Counted from the stretch's first letter, positions 1 through 7,662 are shown. The stretch is 64,000 nucleotides of DNA from Thermicanus aegyptius DSM 12793 (GCF_000510645.1 NZ_KI783301.1:1122705-1186704), one strand, 5' to 3'. A program made the numbers and translations. Notes: generated from the sequence alone by a model not told the origin.

Positions 1-154
1 GTGATTTTTAATGCGGACCTTTATCGCTGATCAATCAAGTACCGTTCATTTGGAGTATAATCGCCTTGATCAATGATGTTGGAAGCGTAGTTTTCTATTT
101 TTATGTAGAATCAGACGATTGAGGGATGACTGAGCGATAGGAGCTAGATTTGGT

Positions 155-403
155 ATGGCAAAAGAGAGACAGGTAGCAGATGAAGATGAAAAAGTCCTAT
201 GGGACATTACCATAGGTGAACAGGTCTTTTTAACAAAAAATGGCAGAGGCAAATATGTTATGGTTGATATCTATGAATATGAGAAATTAAAGGCTTCGTT
301 AAAGCTGATGTCACAGCTCGCCCAAGGAGAACTGTCTGGAAAAGAGAAAGGATGGATGACTATAGAGGAAGTGGAAGCAGAACAGGGGATTGATGATGTA
401 TAA
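155..403 (+). CDS. Phd/YefM-like antitoxin of a type II toxin-antitoxin pair
   Basis: This 82-residue acidic protein has the look of a Phd/YefM antitoxin. The middle (VFLTKNGRGKYVMVDIYEYE, about residues 27-46) matches the family pattern in which a short strand reads an own-promoter DNA site, and the C-terminal third is charged and helical, the part that usually wraps the toxin. AGGAG lies 11 bases before the ATG. Its last codons overlap the start of the next ORF (393), the coupling normal for these pairs. The partner toxin is truncated, so the pair probably no longer kills. Expected role by family: neutralise a ParE/RelE toxin and repress the operon. The family call rests on pattern, not on alignment. 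Confidence 0.7.
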   Translation: MAKERQVADEDEKVLWDITIGEQVFLTKNGRGKYVMVDIYEYEKLKASLKLMSQLAQGELSGKEKGWMTIEEVEAEQGIDDV

Positions 404-563
404 ACTGAAAATTTCGCCAGAAGCTAAAGATGATTTAACAGAAATTAAGGAGAGCATCTCTAAGAAACTCTGCAACCCACAGGCAGCTAAAAATCTTGTG
501 TCTAAAATCACCAAAAAGATTCGTGGGTTGGCAGAACATCCCGGAATGGTTTTGAATATGTAA
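393..563 (+). pseudogene. Truncated ParE/RelE-type toxin
   Basis: The reading frame begins MMYKLKISPEAKDDL and continues with KNLVSKITKKIRGLAEHPG, the N-terminal helical half of a ParE/RelE-superfamily toxin. It stops at TAA after 56 codons, whereas the family is usually 90-100 residues. The C-terminal strands that complete the fold and carry the functional tail are missing. Directly after the stop the sequence becomes a transposase fragment (565-774), so the truncation was probably made by insertion or deletion of a mobile element. The start overlaps the antitoxin end. Too short for the six-frame length cutoff but clear in frame and context. Confidence 0.65.
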
Positions 564-564
564 T

Positions 565-774
565 TTAGACCGATCCAGCTACAAGTGGGAAAACGAATAC
601 GCCAAACGAACGGCGGTAGAGCGCGTAAACAGCCGGCTTGACGTATCCTTTGGATTCGAGCTTTCGCCTCGAGACATGGAAAAAGTGAAGATGAGAACCG
701 GACTTGCACTATGCGCGATGCTGGCAGATTGTCATGTTTTACTCTTAATACCCGGTAGAAATGGGGTTGCGTAG
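565..774 (+). pseudogene. C-terminal fragment of a DDE transposase
   Basis: Frame 565 encodes a piece containing KRTAVERVNSRLDVSFGFE followed by KMRTGLALCAMLA. This is the C-terminal signature of a DDE_Tnp_1 (IS4/IS5/IS1182-like) transposase, where the VERVNSRL helix carries the last catalytic Glu. No start codon or N-terminal domain is present. The same family supplies the fragment at 4046-4270, which contains KMRARFGFALCVMLAMA. It is a dead remnant. The exact IS family cannot be assigned without a database search. Confidence 0.65.
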
Positions 775-984
775 CTTTAAACTTAGGATGCTAAAAGAGA
801 AGAAAAAGCACAAATTAAATAGGTCTAACAAAAGCCTGGACAAAGATAGTGAAACATAACAGAATTTTTCGATTTGCCAATTCTATAATTAATATTAGGC
901 ACGAATCTGGAAAATTTTCCGATATAGAGCCTGAAAAACCTAATTTTTGAGGGTAAAAAAACCGAATTATTTCAATACACAGAT

Positions 985-1513
985 ATGGGAAAACGTGATA
1001 ATATTAAAGCGTGCAAGATGGCATCTATAAAATTTAAAAGAGGCGAGAGTCATAAAGAGAGTATAGTACTCTATGCGAGGACAGCTCGTTTGTTGATGGA
1101 GCAAGTCGTGGAAGATTATTATAGCGAAAGAGTACAAAAGGTTGTGGTTATCCTCGAGTCAAGTTTGATGACATCACGGCAGTACTGGAGCTGCCAGAAC
1201 GGAACAGGAAACGTTTCCGTACTACGGGCGGTCAGGAGCGCCTTAATGAGGAAATCCGCAGGCGAGATCGGGGGATTCGAATCTACCCGAATCGAGACTC
1301 GGCGATACGGCTTCTAGGTGCCTAACTGATGGAGATTGACGAGAAATGGCAATCTGGTCACCGGTACTTTGACATGGAAGACGATTACATCTGGCGGGAG
1401 GAGCGTAGGAAGAAGGAGGTAGCGGAGCCACAGCAGAGCGTCCGAAAGGTTGGTTAACATAATGCAATCACAGGGGAGGGGAGAATTTACACCACATTTA
1501 GGACTTGACCCAG
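985..1513 (+). mobile_element. IS256-family remnant: transposase C-terminus and right end
   Basis: From about 1090 the reading gives the C-terminal part of a mutator-type (IS256) transposase. A frame change near 1160 leads into DDITAVLELPERNRKRFR, ERLNEEIRRRDRGIRIYPNR and, after an in-frame TAA at about 1325, LMEIDEKWQSGHRYFDMED. These are conserved near the IS256 transposase C-terminus. One frameshift plus one nonsense codon make it inactive. About 30 bases after the last stop (1455-1457) the sequence AATTTACACCACATTTAGGA resembles an IS256 terminal inverted repeat, marking the element edge near 1513. The called ORF from 985 runs through this remnant in the wrong frame and should not be taken as a gene. 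Confidence 0.75.
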
Positions 1514-1523
1514 CTGCCGGCGG

Positions 1524-1551
1524 TTGATTTTCAAGGGAGAGTTGATAATCT
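1524..1551 (+). promoter_or_regulatory. Candidate sigma-A promoter for the sdpC-like gene
   Basis: TTGATT at 1524-1529 and TAATCT at 1546-1551 are separated by 16 bases, and the gene starts about 40 bases downstream. It sits only ten bases beyond the IS256 end, so it may be a promoter created or brought in by that insertion. Match to consensus is moderate. Confidence 0.35.
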
Positions 1552-1589
1552 TGGGTCGTAATCGGGAACAAATTGGGAGGTGCGAATGG

Positions 1590-2259
1590 ATGTCACGAAT
1601 GAAGAAAATGATCTATATTTTTCTCATTGCTATACTCGTTCTCAGCACCGAAGGTGTCGTAGGTAATCGTTCAGCGGATGCTTACCAAGGCAACGGTGAA
1701 GGCACATATTCCAAGGATCAAATTTTCCAAGGTATTTTTTTTGGGTACGGCGAATTTGGAAATAAAGTGTTCGAAGACATCTTTCAGAATTTCTCTGATA
1801 AACAACGAGAAATATTGAGATCCAAGGAATACAAAAACGCGATAGACAAGATCACGCGGTTGATTACGAAGGAAGATCCTGGTTACTTGGATGAGCTAGC
1901 TGCAGCGGTTTATTCAAAGGACCCTTATAAAATCGATCAAGCACTCCAAAAGGGCGGTAAACTTATTTACACAGCGATTCATGATCACGCACAGGAGCTA
2001 GACTTAAAGACAGCGGATGGAGTCCAAAACCCCGTGAGGGGTGAAGGCTTGGGTGTTGGGGATTACCGTGGTGTACTACCTGGCAGCGGCAGTTCAAAAC
2101 ACAGCTATTGCCTTGTATGTCGGCGCGTTTGAAGTGTACCTGGCTCTTACCAGTGTTCAATACGTATGGCAAGCAGTATACTGGCCACAATCAGCATCTG
2201 TGCATGCAAGCGATTTTGACAAAGAACAACTGGTGGCGGACATCATATCGGCTTCGTAG
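1590..2259 (+). pseudogene. sdpC: SdpC-like toxin precursor with one frameshift
   Basis: The first part (signal peptide-like MSRMKKMIYIFLIAILVLS, then FQGIFFGYGEFGNKVFEDIF and EDPGYLDELAAAVYSKDP) matches the pro-region of SdpC, the secreted precursor of the Bacillus cannibalism toxin SDP. The frame is lost at a run of four G (2038-2041). Dropping one G joins it to the frame that encodes VKAWVLGITVVYYLAAAVQN and a second hydrophobic segment to 2259, which is the toxin hairpin region of the family. GGGAGG lies 9 bases before the chosen ATG. The joined toxin segment has no cysteine, unlike B. subtilis SDP with its disulfide. Immunity (sdpI) and maturation (sdpA, sdpB) homologues follow. The family call is strong; whether the shift is real, a sequencing error or a phase switch is open. 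Confidence 0.8.
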
Positions 2260-2422
2260 ACAGCCAAGTGGGGATATATAATGGAAGCAAGAAACTAGAT
2301 AACAAGAAGGGGGGAAGCAGGTTCATATCGATTACCAAAAGTCGTGCAGCATATCAAGATAAGATCCAAGAATTGTATGCGTAGGTCGGTCGCCTGAGCA
2401 CATATTACGCAGCTAACATTGG

Positions 2423-2668
2423 AACGTCAACCACAAGGCCGTCCAGCGTCCTATGCGGGAGATGGGGATTGCGGGAATTACTCCAGTACCGGACCTTCGC
2501 CGGCTCGCTTAAGCACACCGGGGTAGCCCTTACCTATTGCCCGCCTTGCAGATTGAGAGTCCGAACCGCGTCTGGGATATTGACATCCCATACATTTGCA
2601 TGGCGCATGGGTGAATGTACCTGGTAGCGATCCTGGACGGGTACTCCCATCATGTGGTCAGCGGGAAG
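2423..2668 (+). pseudogene. IS3-family (IS150-like) OrfB transposase fragment
   Basis: In frame from 2423 the sequence reads VNHKAVQRPMREMGIAGI, a stop, then YLLPALQIESPNRVWDIDIP, another stop, then YLVAILDGYSHHVV. This is the region around the first catalytic Asp (the W-DIT/DIP step) of the rve integrase core in IS3-family OrfB. Two nonsense codons (about 2508 and 2613) and missing ends show it is dead. It lies between sdpC and the sdpI copies and so interrupts the sdp locus. Confidence 0.75.
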
Positions 2669-2681
2669 TGTGTCGGGGATT

Positions 2682-2704
2682 GGCCCCCTTCACCGAAGGG
2701 GGCC
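2682..2704 (+). terminator. Strong GC hairpin after the IS3 remnant
   Basis: GGCCCCCTT and AAGGGGGCC form a perfect 9-bp stem with a 5-base loop. No T-run follows, so it may be a Rho-independent-like hairpin that has lost its tail, or a structural relic of a mobile element. Confidence 0.35.
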
Positions 2705-2847
2705 TCCTCCCTAGAGTGGGTAGCAAAGCCTAAAGGATACCCCTCCATCAGAGTGATCGGGGGATAATCCAGAAATGGAAAACAGGTTCGGTGTACACAT
2801 CCAAATTCAGGAATTCCAACACACTTTAAAAATGCCAAAAAATTTTC

Positions 2848-2876
2848 TTGACATTAGGGACCATATCACAGAATAG
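2848..2876 (+). promoter_or_regulatory. Weak candidate promoter before the first sdpI copy
   Basis: A perfect -35 TTGACA (2848-2853) is followed after 17 bases by GAATAG (2871-2876), a poor -10. The duplicated copy further on lacks the TTGACA, so this box would be the only promoter of the pair. Confidence 0.3.
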
Positions 2877-2948
2877 TCAAATGCGAAATCGTGTGATTGA
2901 ATGAGTAAAAGAAACAAAATACTGCTTTCCTTCAGAGAGGAGATTTTG

Positions 2949-3314
2949 ATGATCGAACAAAATACTGTTATTTCTGCCATTATAATGACTATCACGGCGG
3001 TTCTCCTAGTTCTTCTTGCAGCGCTCTCATTAAAGTTCGGTCCGAACTCTCTTCTAGGCCTCCGCCTTCCTTGGACGGTGCAAAATAAGAAAATCTGGCA
3101 GGCCAGTCAGCAAATTTTGTTTATTACTTTCGTACCTATGTCAATCGGTATTATAGTTGTGGCTTGGAGCATAGTTGTGGCTTGGACCATAAAAGATAAT
3201 CCAGTTTTGATTATACTGCCCATTTTAGCCGGTTTAGTGATGGTAGTTGTCAATACCATCTTTATAAGTATATACACTTATGTATTGAGTAAAAAAGATG
3301 AATATAAGGAGTGA
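2949..3314 (+). CDS. sdpI: SdpI-family immunity-like membrane protein, copy 1
   Basis: Counting from ATG 2949 (GAGAGGAG seven bases before) the protein has 121 residues and about three membrane helices. Between the first two lies the family motif LGLRLPWTVQNKKIWQASQQ, the (R)xPWT..N..W signature of the SdpI domain. In B. subtilis SdpI protects cells from the SDP toxin and sequesters the repressor SdpR; here only the single-domain form is present. An 18-base tandem repeat (3153-3188) duplicates SIVVAW in the second membrane helix, which copy 2 lacks. It follows an SdpC-like gene and precedes sdpA/sdpB homologues, so immunity is the likely job. An upstream ATG at 2901 is less well supported by a ribosome site. 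Confidence 0.8.
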   Translation: MIEQNTVISAIIMTITAVLLVLLAALSLKFGPNSLLGLRLPWTVQNKKIWQASQQILFITFVPMSIGIIVVAWSIVVAWTIKDNPVLIILPILAGLVMVVVNTIFISIYTYVLSKKDEYKE

Positions 3315-3507
3315 AGAGTAAGCTTTTGAATGTACAATATGCGGATTCTCCTCGATGATGGAGAAGTCTACGAAACTCTACAACGGACCCAAGAAAGTGG
3401 GCGGCAATAACGGAGATTTTAAAGTAGGATGGAATTAGTCGAATGTGAAATCGTGCGATTGAGTGAGAAAAACGGAGAACATACTACGTTCCTTGAGGGA
3501 GGAGGTT

Positions 3508-3846
3508 TTGATCATCGAACCAAATACTGTTGCGGCTGTCGCCATGACTATCATAGCGGTGCTCCAAGTTCTTCTTGCAGCACTCTCATTAAAAGTTGGT
3601 CCGAACTCTCTGCTTGGTCTCCGCCTTCCTTGGACGATGAAAAATATGAAAATCTGGCATGCGAGTCAACAGATTGGGTTTATTACTGCGGTAACTACGT
3701 CAATCGGCATTTTAGTTGTGGCTTGGACCATAAAAGATAACCCACTTTTGATTATACTGCTCGGTGTAGGGATGATAGTCGCAAATACCATATTTATAAG
3801 TATACAGACCTATGTATTGAGTAAAAAAGATGAATATAAGGAGTGA
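3508..3846 (+). CDS. SdpI-family immunity-like membrane protein, copy 2
   Basis: This is a paralogue of the gene before it, with LGLRLPWTMKNMKIWHASQQ as the SdpI signature and three predicted membrane helices. The base triplet equivalent to the copy 1 ATG is ATC here (3511), so translation must begin at the neighbouring TTG (3508, GGGAGGAGG just upstream) or at the GTG at 3463. The TTG gives 112 residues, close to copy 1. It lacks the 18-base internal duplication of copy 1. It may be a second immunity gene, a diverging resistance paralogue, or a copy losing function. Confidence 0.65.
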   Translation: MIIEPNTVAAVAMTIIAVLQVLLAALSLKVGPNSLLGLRLPWTMKNMKIWHASQQIGFITAVTTSIGILVVAWTIKDNPLLIILLGVGMIVANTIFISIQTYVLSKKDEYKE

Positions 3847-4045
3847 AGAGTAAGCTTTTGAATGTACAATATGCGGATTCACCTCGATGATGGAGAAGTT
3901 CGACGAAACTCGTTTCGAGGGAGTCAGGTTTTTGAGCCTTTTTTGGTGCTGAAAAGGTGAAGACGGATAAGGGGTGAAGAGAAGGGGCCCGAAAACTTTC
4001 CTCCAATGGTTTCAGGAAAGCCAGGGGTTTTGAGGGGAGTGGGGA

Positions 4046-4270
4046 GTGGTTTCGGGCAAATTCGTCGATAGAGTGATCTCGACGACCCATTGTACCACTC
4101 CTGCCGTTGCTGGGCTGGCCAAGATGCGGGCCCGCTTCGGTTTTGCTTTGTGCGTGATGCTGGCAATGGCATCGGGGAGGGCGCGGGAGAGACAGCAAGA
4201 ACGCATGAGGAGCTTGATTCGAAGCGTGTCCGAAGCGGAATGCGATCGAAGGCGGGGCTCCTGGGCCTGA
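4046..4270 (+). pseudogene. C-terminal fragment of a DDE transposase
   Basis: Only the end of the protein is recognisable: AKMRARFGFALCVMLAMASG followed by RARERQQERMRSLIR. This matches the fragment at 565-774 (KMRTGLALCAMLA) and is the last helix of the same DDE_Tnp_1-type transposase family. The N-terminal part of the ORF is unrelated sequence. It separates the sdpI pair from sdpA. Confidence 0.55.
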
Positions 4271-4309
4271 TAACCCAGAACCTGCCCGTGGTTCAGCATG
4301 GCCTGAACC
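4261..4309 (+). repeat. Two adjacent hairpins at a transposon edge
   Basis: CTGGG/CCCAG (4261-4278) and GGTTCAG/CTGAACC (4290-4309, 6-base loop) are two perfect consecutive inverted repeats straight after the transposase fragment. They probably belong to the element end. Confidence 0.4.
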
Positions 4310-4388
4310 GTCCAATATGTGGTTGATAAACCATATCATGGAAATGCCGAACCACCAAGCCGATTGGATTCGTGCTGAAGGTCCAGAG

Positions 4389-4420
4389 AAAAAGGGATTT
4401 CGAAAAAAGCCCTTTTTTAT
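4389..4420 (+). terminator. Terminator-like hairpin just upstream of sdpA
   Basis: AAAAAGGG and CCCTTTTT form an 8-bp stem with a 13-base loop, followed by further T. It ends 33 bases before the sdpA start, so it could insulate sdpA from upstream transcripts or act as an attenuator. Stability is modest. Confidence 0.35.
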
Positions 4421-4452
4421 AAATATTGCATTTTTAGCAAGAAGGTGTTGAT

Positions 4453-4983
4453 ATGGAAAGAAGGCCAAATCTGTTTTTATTTGTGGTTGTAATCAGTGCA
4501 GGCTTGTTAGTCTTTCTTTTGAGTGCCCTTCAGCTCACGCTTCCCAACAATCCAACACGTGTATTAAAGAATATGACGATAAGTAAGATTTTTCCACAAG
4601 GTTGGGGATTTTATTCCATCTCTCCCCGAGAAGAGCAAATTATCTTATACGACGAAAATGGCAATCTGGCAGTTGATTGGCCTAACGCCAGTCTAAGTAA
4701 TCTTTTCGGTCTTCTGCGAAAAGGGCGAGCACAAGGGCTGGAGGTCGGGATTGTGTCTGCAGAACTTCAAGAAAATGATTTTACTCAGACAGAAGGTAAT
4801 CTGAAAGAGGCTATCAAATCATACCACGGAAGAATAATTACAGTAAAAAACCCGACCCCTAATGCCATGATAAGCGGGAAATATTTTGTAGTTAAATATC
4901 AAATCGTACCGTGGACTTGGGCACGCTTGATAAAGCAAGAAGATGCCCCAGCTAAGATTGTTGAGGTGAATGTCGTTGATTAA
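4453..4983 (+). CDS. sdpA: SdpA-family toxin maturation protein
   Basis: The 176-residue protein begins with a membrane anchor (about residues 7-28) and then carries FPQGWGFYSISPREEQIILY, the hallmark of SdpA-family proteins. In B. subtilis SdpA works with SdpB, at the membrane or in the cytosol, to turn secreted SdpC into active SDP peptide; the mechanism is not settled. AAGGTG lies five bases before ATG. The end overlaps sdpB by 14 bases, so the two are translationally coupled as in the classic operon. sdpC lies upstream rather than downstream, and IS fragments intervene, so the ancestral A-B-C order has been broken. Confidence 0.85.
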   Translation: MERRPNLFLFVVVISAGLLVFLLSALQLTLPNNPTRVLKNMTISKIFPQGWGFYSISPREEQIILYDENGNLAVDWPNASLSNLFGLLRKGRAQGLEVGIVSAELQENDFTQTEGNLKEAIKSYHGRIITVKNPTPNAMISGKYFVVKYQIVPWTWARLIKQEDAPAKIVEVNVVD

Positions 4984-5926
4984 GAGGATAAATGAAAAAA
5001 TGATAAATTTTGCCCTTGCAAATAATCCATTCACCAACGTGTACGGACTTGCTCGTTCCATGATGGCTTTTTCCACGTTTTTGCTCTTCTTATTCAATAA
5101 AACTGAGTGGCTCTTCCGACCAGCTCAAGGGCTCTCAGAAATCGATATGAGTCAAAATCTTGTGCAGAAGATATCCTTTTTTAACTTGTTTCCGAATCAC
5201 CTGGAGGTCGCCCGGTGGATCATAGTGATCCTTATGTTGATTGTTATGTCTGGATGGCGACCAAGAATCACTGGGATTATTCACTTCTGGATTGCGTTTT
5301 CAGTGTTTAATAGTGCCATCCTTTTAGACGGGGGAGAACAAGTTCTAACCGTGATGACACTTATTCTTTTACCCATTACTCTCTTGGACGATCGTAAGTG
5401 GCATTGGTCAATGCCCGAAACCAGGGCAGGAAGTGCAGCCTATTTATACAAAGTTATGGGAGCTCATGTTTTTATTACCTTCGCGCGTCTACAGCTCTCT
5501 ATCTTATACGGGCAGGCTGCTATTGAAAGACTTAAAAATCCTGAGTGGTTAGACGGAACGGCTGTTTACTATTTCTTTCAGATACCGATGCTCGGTATCA
5601 CCGAGACAATGAAATCACTGTTAAACCCGATCTTGACCTCCCCCTTTGTATTTTTTATTACTTGGGGCGTAACTATCGTAGAGTTATTCCTTGCTTTTGG
5701 ATTTTTGGCTCCGAAGAATAGATGGAAGTACTTTCTCGCTTCAGGGGTGTTCTTACACTTGGGAATCGCGGTCTTGCTTGGTCTTTGGACGTTCTCTCTC
5801 ACGATGATTGCTTGCTTGATCGTTTCATATGTACCAGAAGAAAAGATGTTGGGGCTTAAGTGGTTAAGCAAATGGTTTAATAGAAAAGACGTATATACGG
5901 AATTACAGAACAATCCAGCACTTTAG
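4970..5926 (+). CDS. sdpB: SdpB-family polytopic membrane protein (HTTM-like)
   Basis: This is a 318-residue protein with about seven to eight membrane helices, the length and topology of SdpB (about 320 residues). Recognisable segments are NPFTNVYGLARSMMAFSTFL near the N-terminus, IIHFWIAFSVFNSAILLDGG in the middle and LSILYGQAAIERLKNPEWLD, the conserved stretch shared with HTTM (vitamin-K-dependent carboxylase-like) membrane domains. It overlaps sdpA. It is required with SdpA for SDP toxin activity in B. subtilis. A DCC-family thiol oxidoreductase follows 318 bases later, a partner type often found beside HTTM proteins. The frame is intact. Confidence 0.85.
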   Translation: MSLIKRINEKMINFALANNPFTNVYGLARSMMAFSTFLLFLFNKTEWLFRPAQGLSEIDMSQNLVQKISFFNLFPNHLEVARWIIVILMLIVMSGWRPRITGIIHFWIAFSVFNSAILLDGGEQVLTVMTLILLPITLLDDRKWHWSMPETRAGSAAYLYKVMGAHVFITFARLQLSILYGQAAIERLKNPEWLDGTAVYYFFQIPMLGITETMKSLLNPILTSPFVFFITWGVTIVELFLAFGFLAPKNRWKYFLASGVFLHLGIAVLLGLWTFSLTMIACLIVSYVPEEKMLGLKWLSKWFNRKDVYTELQNNPAL

Positions 5927-6225
5927 AGGCTGTTCCACTCTTTTAGTACGCCGGGAATCAACATCTCATCTGTGTAAGGCGCTCAACGACCGGGCGTTTG
6001 CCGATGAGAGCCGGTGAATCGAGGTTGGCTCAGTGGGCACGGTGTAGCAGCGACGGAAATGCCCCCTTTTCAACGTCAGATCCTAAGTGCACTGGATATT
6101 TAAGAGCTGCACCATTTTTTCCGGATGGATCCCATAGGTATTCGTGTGACTTCGAACTCTCCAACTCGGAAAATACTGAGTGGCAGTAACACTGTGACTC
6201 GTTCAGCAACCCTATTTGCTAGTGA
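5927..6225. other. Gap between sdpB and the DCC gene with no recognised gene
   Basis: About 300 bases with no ORF that resembles a protein family. The GC-rich first half differs from the AT-richer sdp genes, which suggests another inserted or scrambled fragment. An ORF at 5998-6189 has no ribosome site and no recognisable motif and is not annotated. Confidence 0.5.
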
Positions 6226-6243
6226 AAAGGAGGTCTGTTACTC

Positions 6244-6684
6244 TTGGTAGGTCACTATCGTTTACGAAAGAGCTCTTTTATGACTGTTTACTATGATGGA
6301 TATTGTCCATATTGCCGTGCTACCGCCATGAGCATTCGAGGTCTGGATCTTTCGCGGCGGATACGTGTGATTTCATTTCGGCATGATACGAGTTATGAAA
6401 ATGATGGCATTAAAATCGAAGATCTTGAACAAGAAATGGTAGTCCTTCTCAACCAAGGTGATCAATATCGTATCTATAAGGGTTTTGAAGCAGTGTTAGC
6501 GGTGCTGCGAGGATTACCATTACTTTGGCCGGTGTTTCCGCTCGTTTGGTGTATGGGGCGTGTCGGATTGGGTGATAAGGTTTATCGCTGGATGGCGGAC
6601 AATCGTCTGATCATACCCGATGCAAAGCATTGCCAGTATGGATTTTGTCCTGGTCCCCCCAAAAAAACCTTAGAACGTAGGTGA
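6244..6684 (+). CDS. DCC-family (DUF393) thiol-disulfide oxidoreductase
   Basis: AAAAGGAGG at 6226-6234 fits the TTG start at 6244. The 146-residue protein has the DUF393 active-site signature YYDGYCPYCRATA (Cys21 and Cys24, a CxxC preceded by Asp18), followed by the family pattern IRVISFRHD and a C-terminal half with GFEAVLAVLRGLP and LWPVFPLVWCMGRVGLGDKV. DCC proteins are thioredoxin-like and are frequently fused to, or next to, HTTM proteins such as SdpB. Here it probably belongs with sdpA/sdpB, possibly acting on disulfides of an exported product, although the local SdpC toxin region has no cysteine. An ATG at 6280 is an alternative start but would have no good ribosome site. Confidence 0.8.
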   Translation: MVGHYRLRKSSFMTVYYDGYCPYCRATAMSIRGLDLSRRIRVISFRHDTSYENDGIKIEDLEQEMVVLLNQGDQYRIYKGFEAVLAVLRGLPLLWPVFPLVWCMGRVGLGDKVYRWMADNRLIIPDAKHCQYGFCPGPPKKTLERR

Positions 6685-6705
6685 ACAATAAGACGATAAT
6701 GCATC

Positions 6706-6915
6706 TTGTGGAAATATGCTGCATATATTGCTTTAACATCCACTTTCGCTCGGCTTGTTTCACGATTCCCAAAAAGACTAAGACTTCTTCTAAAAAACCT
6801 TATTTTCATTCATCTTGGTGCCGCTTGCGGCATGGGAATCTACGTATATTTGTCCTACGTATATTTACCATGCTGGAAAAGCGTTGGAACTCAATGCAAC
6901 TCAACATGCCGTTGA
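6706..6915 (+). CDS. Possible small membrane protein, probably cut by an IS256 remnant
   Basis: The frame has a hydrophobic stretch (LTSTFARLVSRFP, then LLLKNLIFIHLGAACGMGIY) directly after the DCC gene in the same direction. There is no convincing ribosome site for the TTG start. The 3' end runs into the IS256 fragment, so any real protein is truncated. No family is recognised. Confidence 0.25.
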   Translation: MWKYAAYIALTSTFARLVSRFPKRLRLLLKNLIFIHLGAACGMGIYVYLSYVYLPCWKSVGTQCNSTCR

Positions 6916-7200
6916 TCTGAACAGGCAAACGAAATGGGTGTACGAGTGTTCAGCCTGCCACCGCTCGATGCAACCCTTCGTGGGCGTCACTGATCACCAA
7001 CTGAACCCCTCGAAGGCCACGAGCTACCAAGCCTCGCAAAAACGTCGTCCAAAAAGCACTGTGCTCACTCATCATCAGGTCAAACCCCAACACCTCTCGT
7101 TCCCCGGTTTCTCGGACGCCAATGATGGTGACCTACGCCATTCCCATCACCCGTCCGGCCTTCTTTTTAAACTTGGGCACCCAAATTTACACCACTACCA
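6880..7200 (-). mobile_element. IS256-family transposase remnant, minus strand
   Basis: Read on the minus strand the sequence gives KKAGRVMGMA, a stop, VTIIGVRETGEREVLGFDLM, SEHSAFWTTFCEAW, and after a frame change ARGLRGVQLVISDAHEGLHR. This is the catalytic core of IS256 (mutator) transposases, where GV.E.GEREVLG.D and VISDAHEGL surround the second Asp. Stops and at least one frameshift make it inactive. It represents a different part of the protein from the plus-strand remnant at 985-1513, so the two cannot be compared directly. Confidence 0.75.
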
Positions 7201-7204
7201 GGTA

Positions 7205-7590
7205 CTATAACTGTATCCAATCTGCAGGGGTTAATCCAATTGAGAGTTATTTACCTCTGCCGTTGTAGGTGCTCCACTAAGTTATTTCGAATACTGTCTA
7301 TGATAACTTAAAAATAGGCCAGCGTATTCATTAAAAAGCCGACCATAACCGATTAACCTACTTGGAGAGAAAATTAAATTGAAAGAAACAGGTGTCACGG
7401 CAGTCGGAGAGATATCCGGAGACATATTGTGGTGGTATATGCAGCATGGGACCGCTCCGTCGTATGCATGGATACGCTTAAACATGCCTAGATAGGGATT
7501 GATGAACGATCGAAAAACCCTTTACTGAGAAGGATTTCAGCCTCTTGATGGCGAAATATAGTACCATGATTTCACGCTAAAACCTTCAAC
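7205..7590. other. Gene-free stretch upstream of the Bce-type operon
   Basis: Nearly 400 bases of moderate AT content with several stops in every frame. A minus-strand ORF at 7282-7485 has no recognisable family. The stretch may be decayed transposon sequence. Nothing functional is identified apart from the direct repeat that follows. Confidence 0.45.
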
Positions 7591-7618
7591 GAGTGGTGAT
7601 CATTGAGTGGCGATCACT
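7591..7618 (+). repeat. 14-base tandem direct repeat before the response regulator gene
   Basis: GAGTGGTGATCATT is followed at once by GAGTGGCGATCACT (two mismatches). Each unit contains the partly palindromic core GTG-N-YGATCA-Y. It ends 45 bases before the regulator start and could be an operator for an OmpR-family regulator; no -10/-35 pair is clear. Confidence 0.35.
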
Positions 7619-7662
7619 GATGGAAGTTTGGCTGTCAATGAGGAATGTGGTGAGGAATCTTC

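Larger units (their letters stand above)
2874..3912 (+). repeat. Tandem duplication carrying the two sdpI genes
   Basis: Unit 1 (about 2874-3379) and unit 2 (about 3436-3912) align at an offset of 562 bases at their start. Both begin TAGTC(A/G)AATG(C/T)GAAATCGTG, both contain the gene, and both end in the same stretch after the stop (AAGGAGTGAAGAGTAAGC and on to GATGATGGAGAAG). The copies have diverged by substitutions and by the 18-base repeat unique to unit 1. Confidence 0.85.

Noticed and set aside
985-1317. 110-residue ORF as a new gene
   Set aside because: Its second half is the wrong frame of an IS256 transposase end; the correct frame carries the conserved sequence.
2250-2385. Frame ending GGSRFISITKSRAAYQDKIQ after sdpC
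   Set aside because: No start codon with a ribosome site and no recognised family; it may belong to the IS3 remnant, but this cannot be shown.
5998-6189. 63-residue ORF between sdpB and the DCC gene
   Set aside because: No ribosome site, no motif, and the reading ends in sequence without resemblance to any protein.
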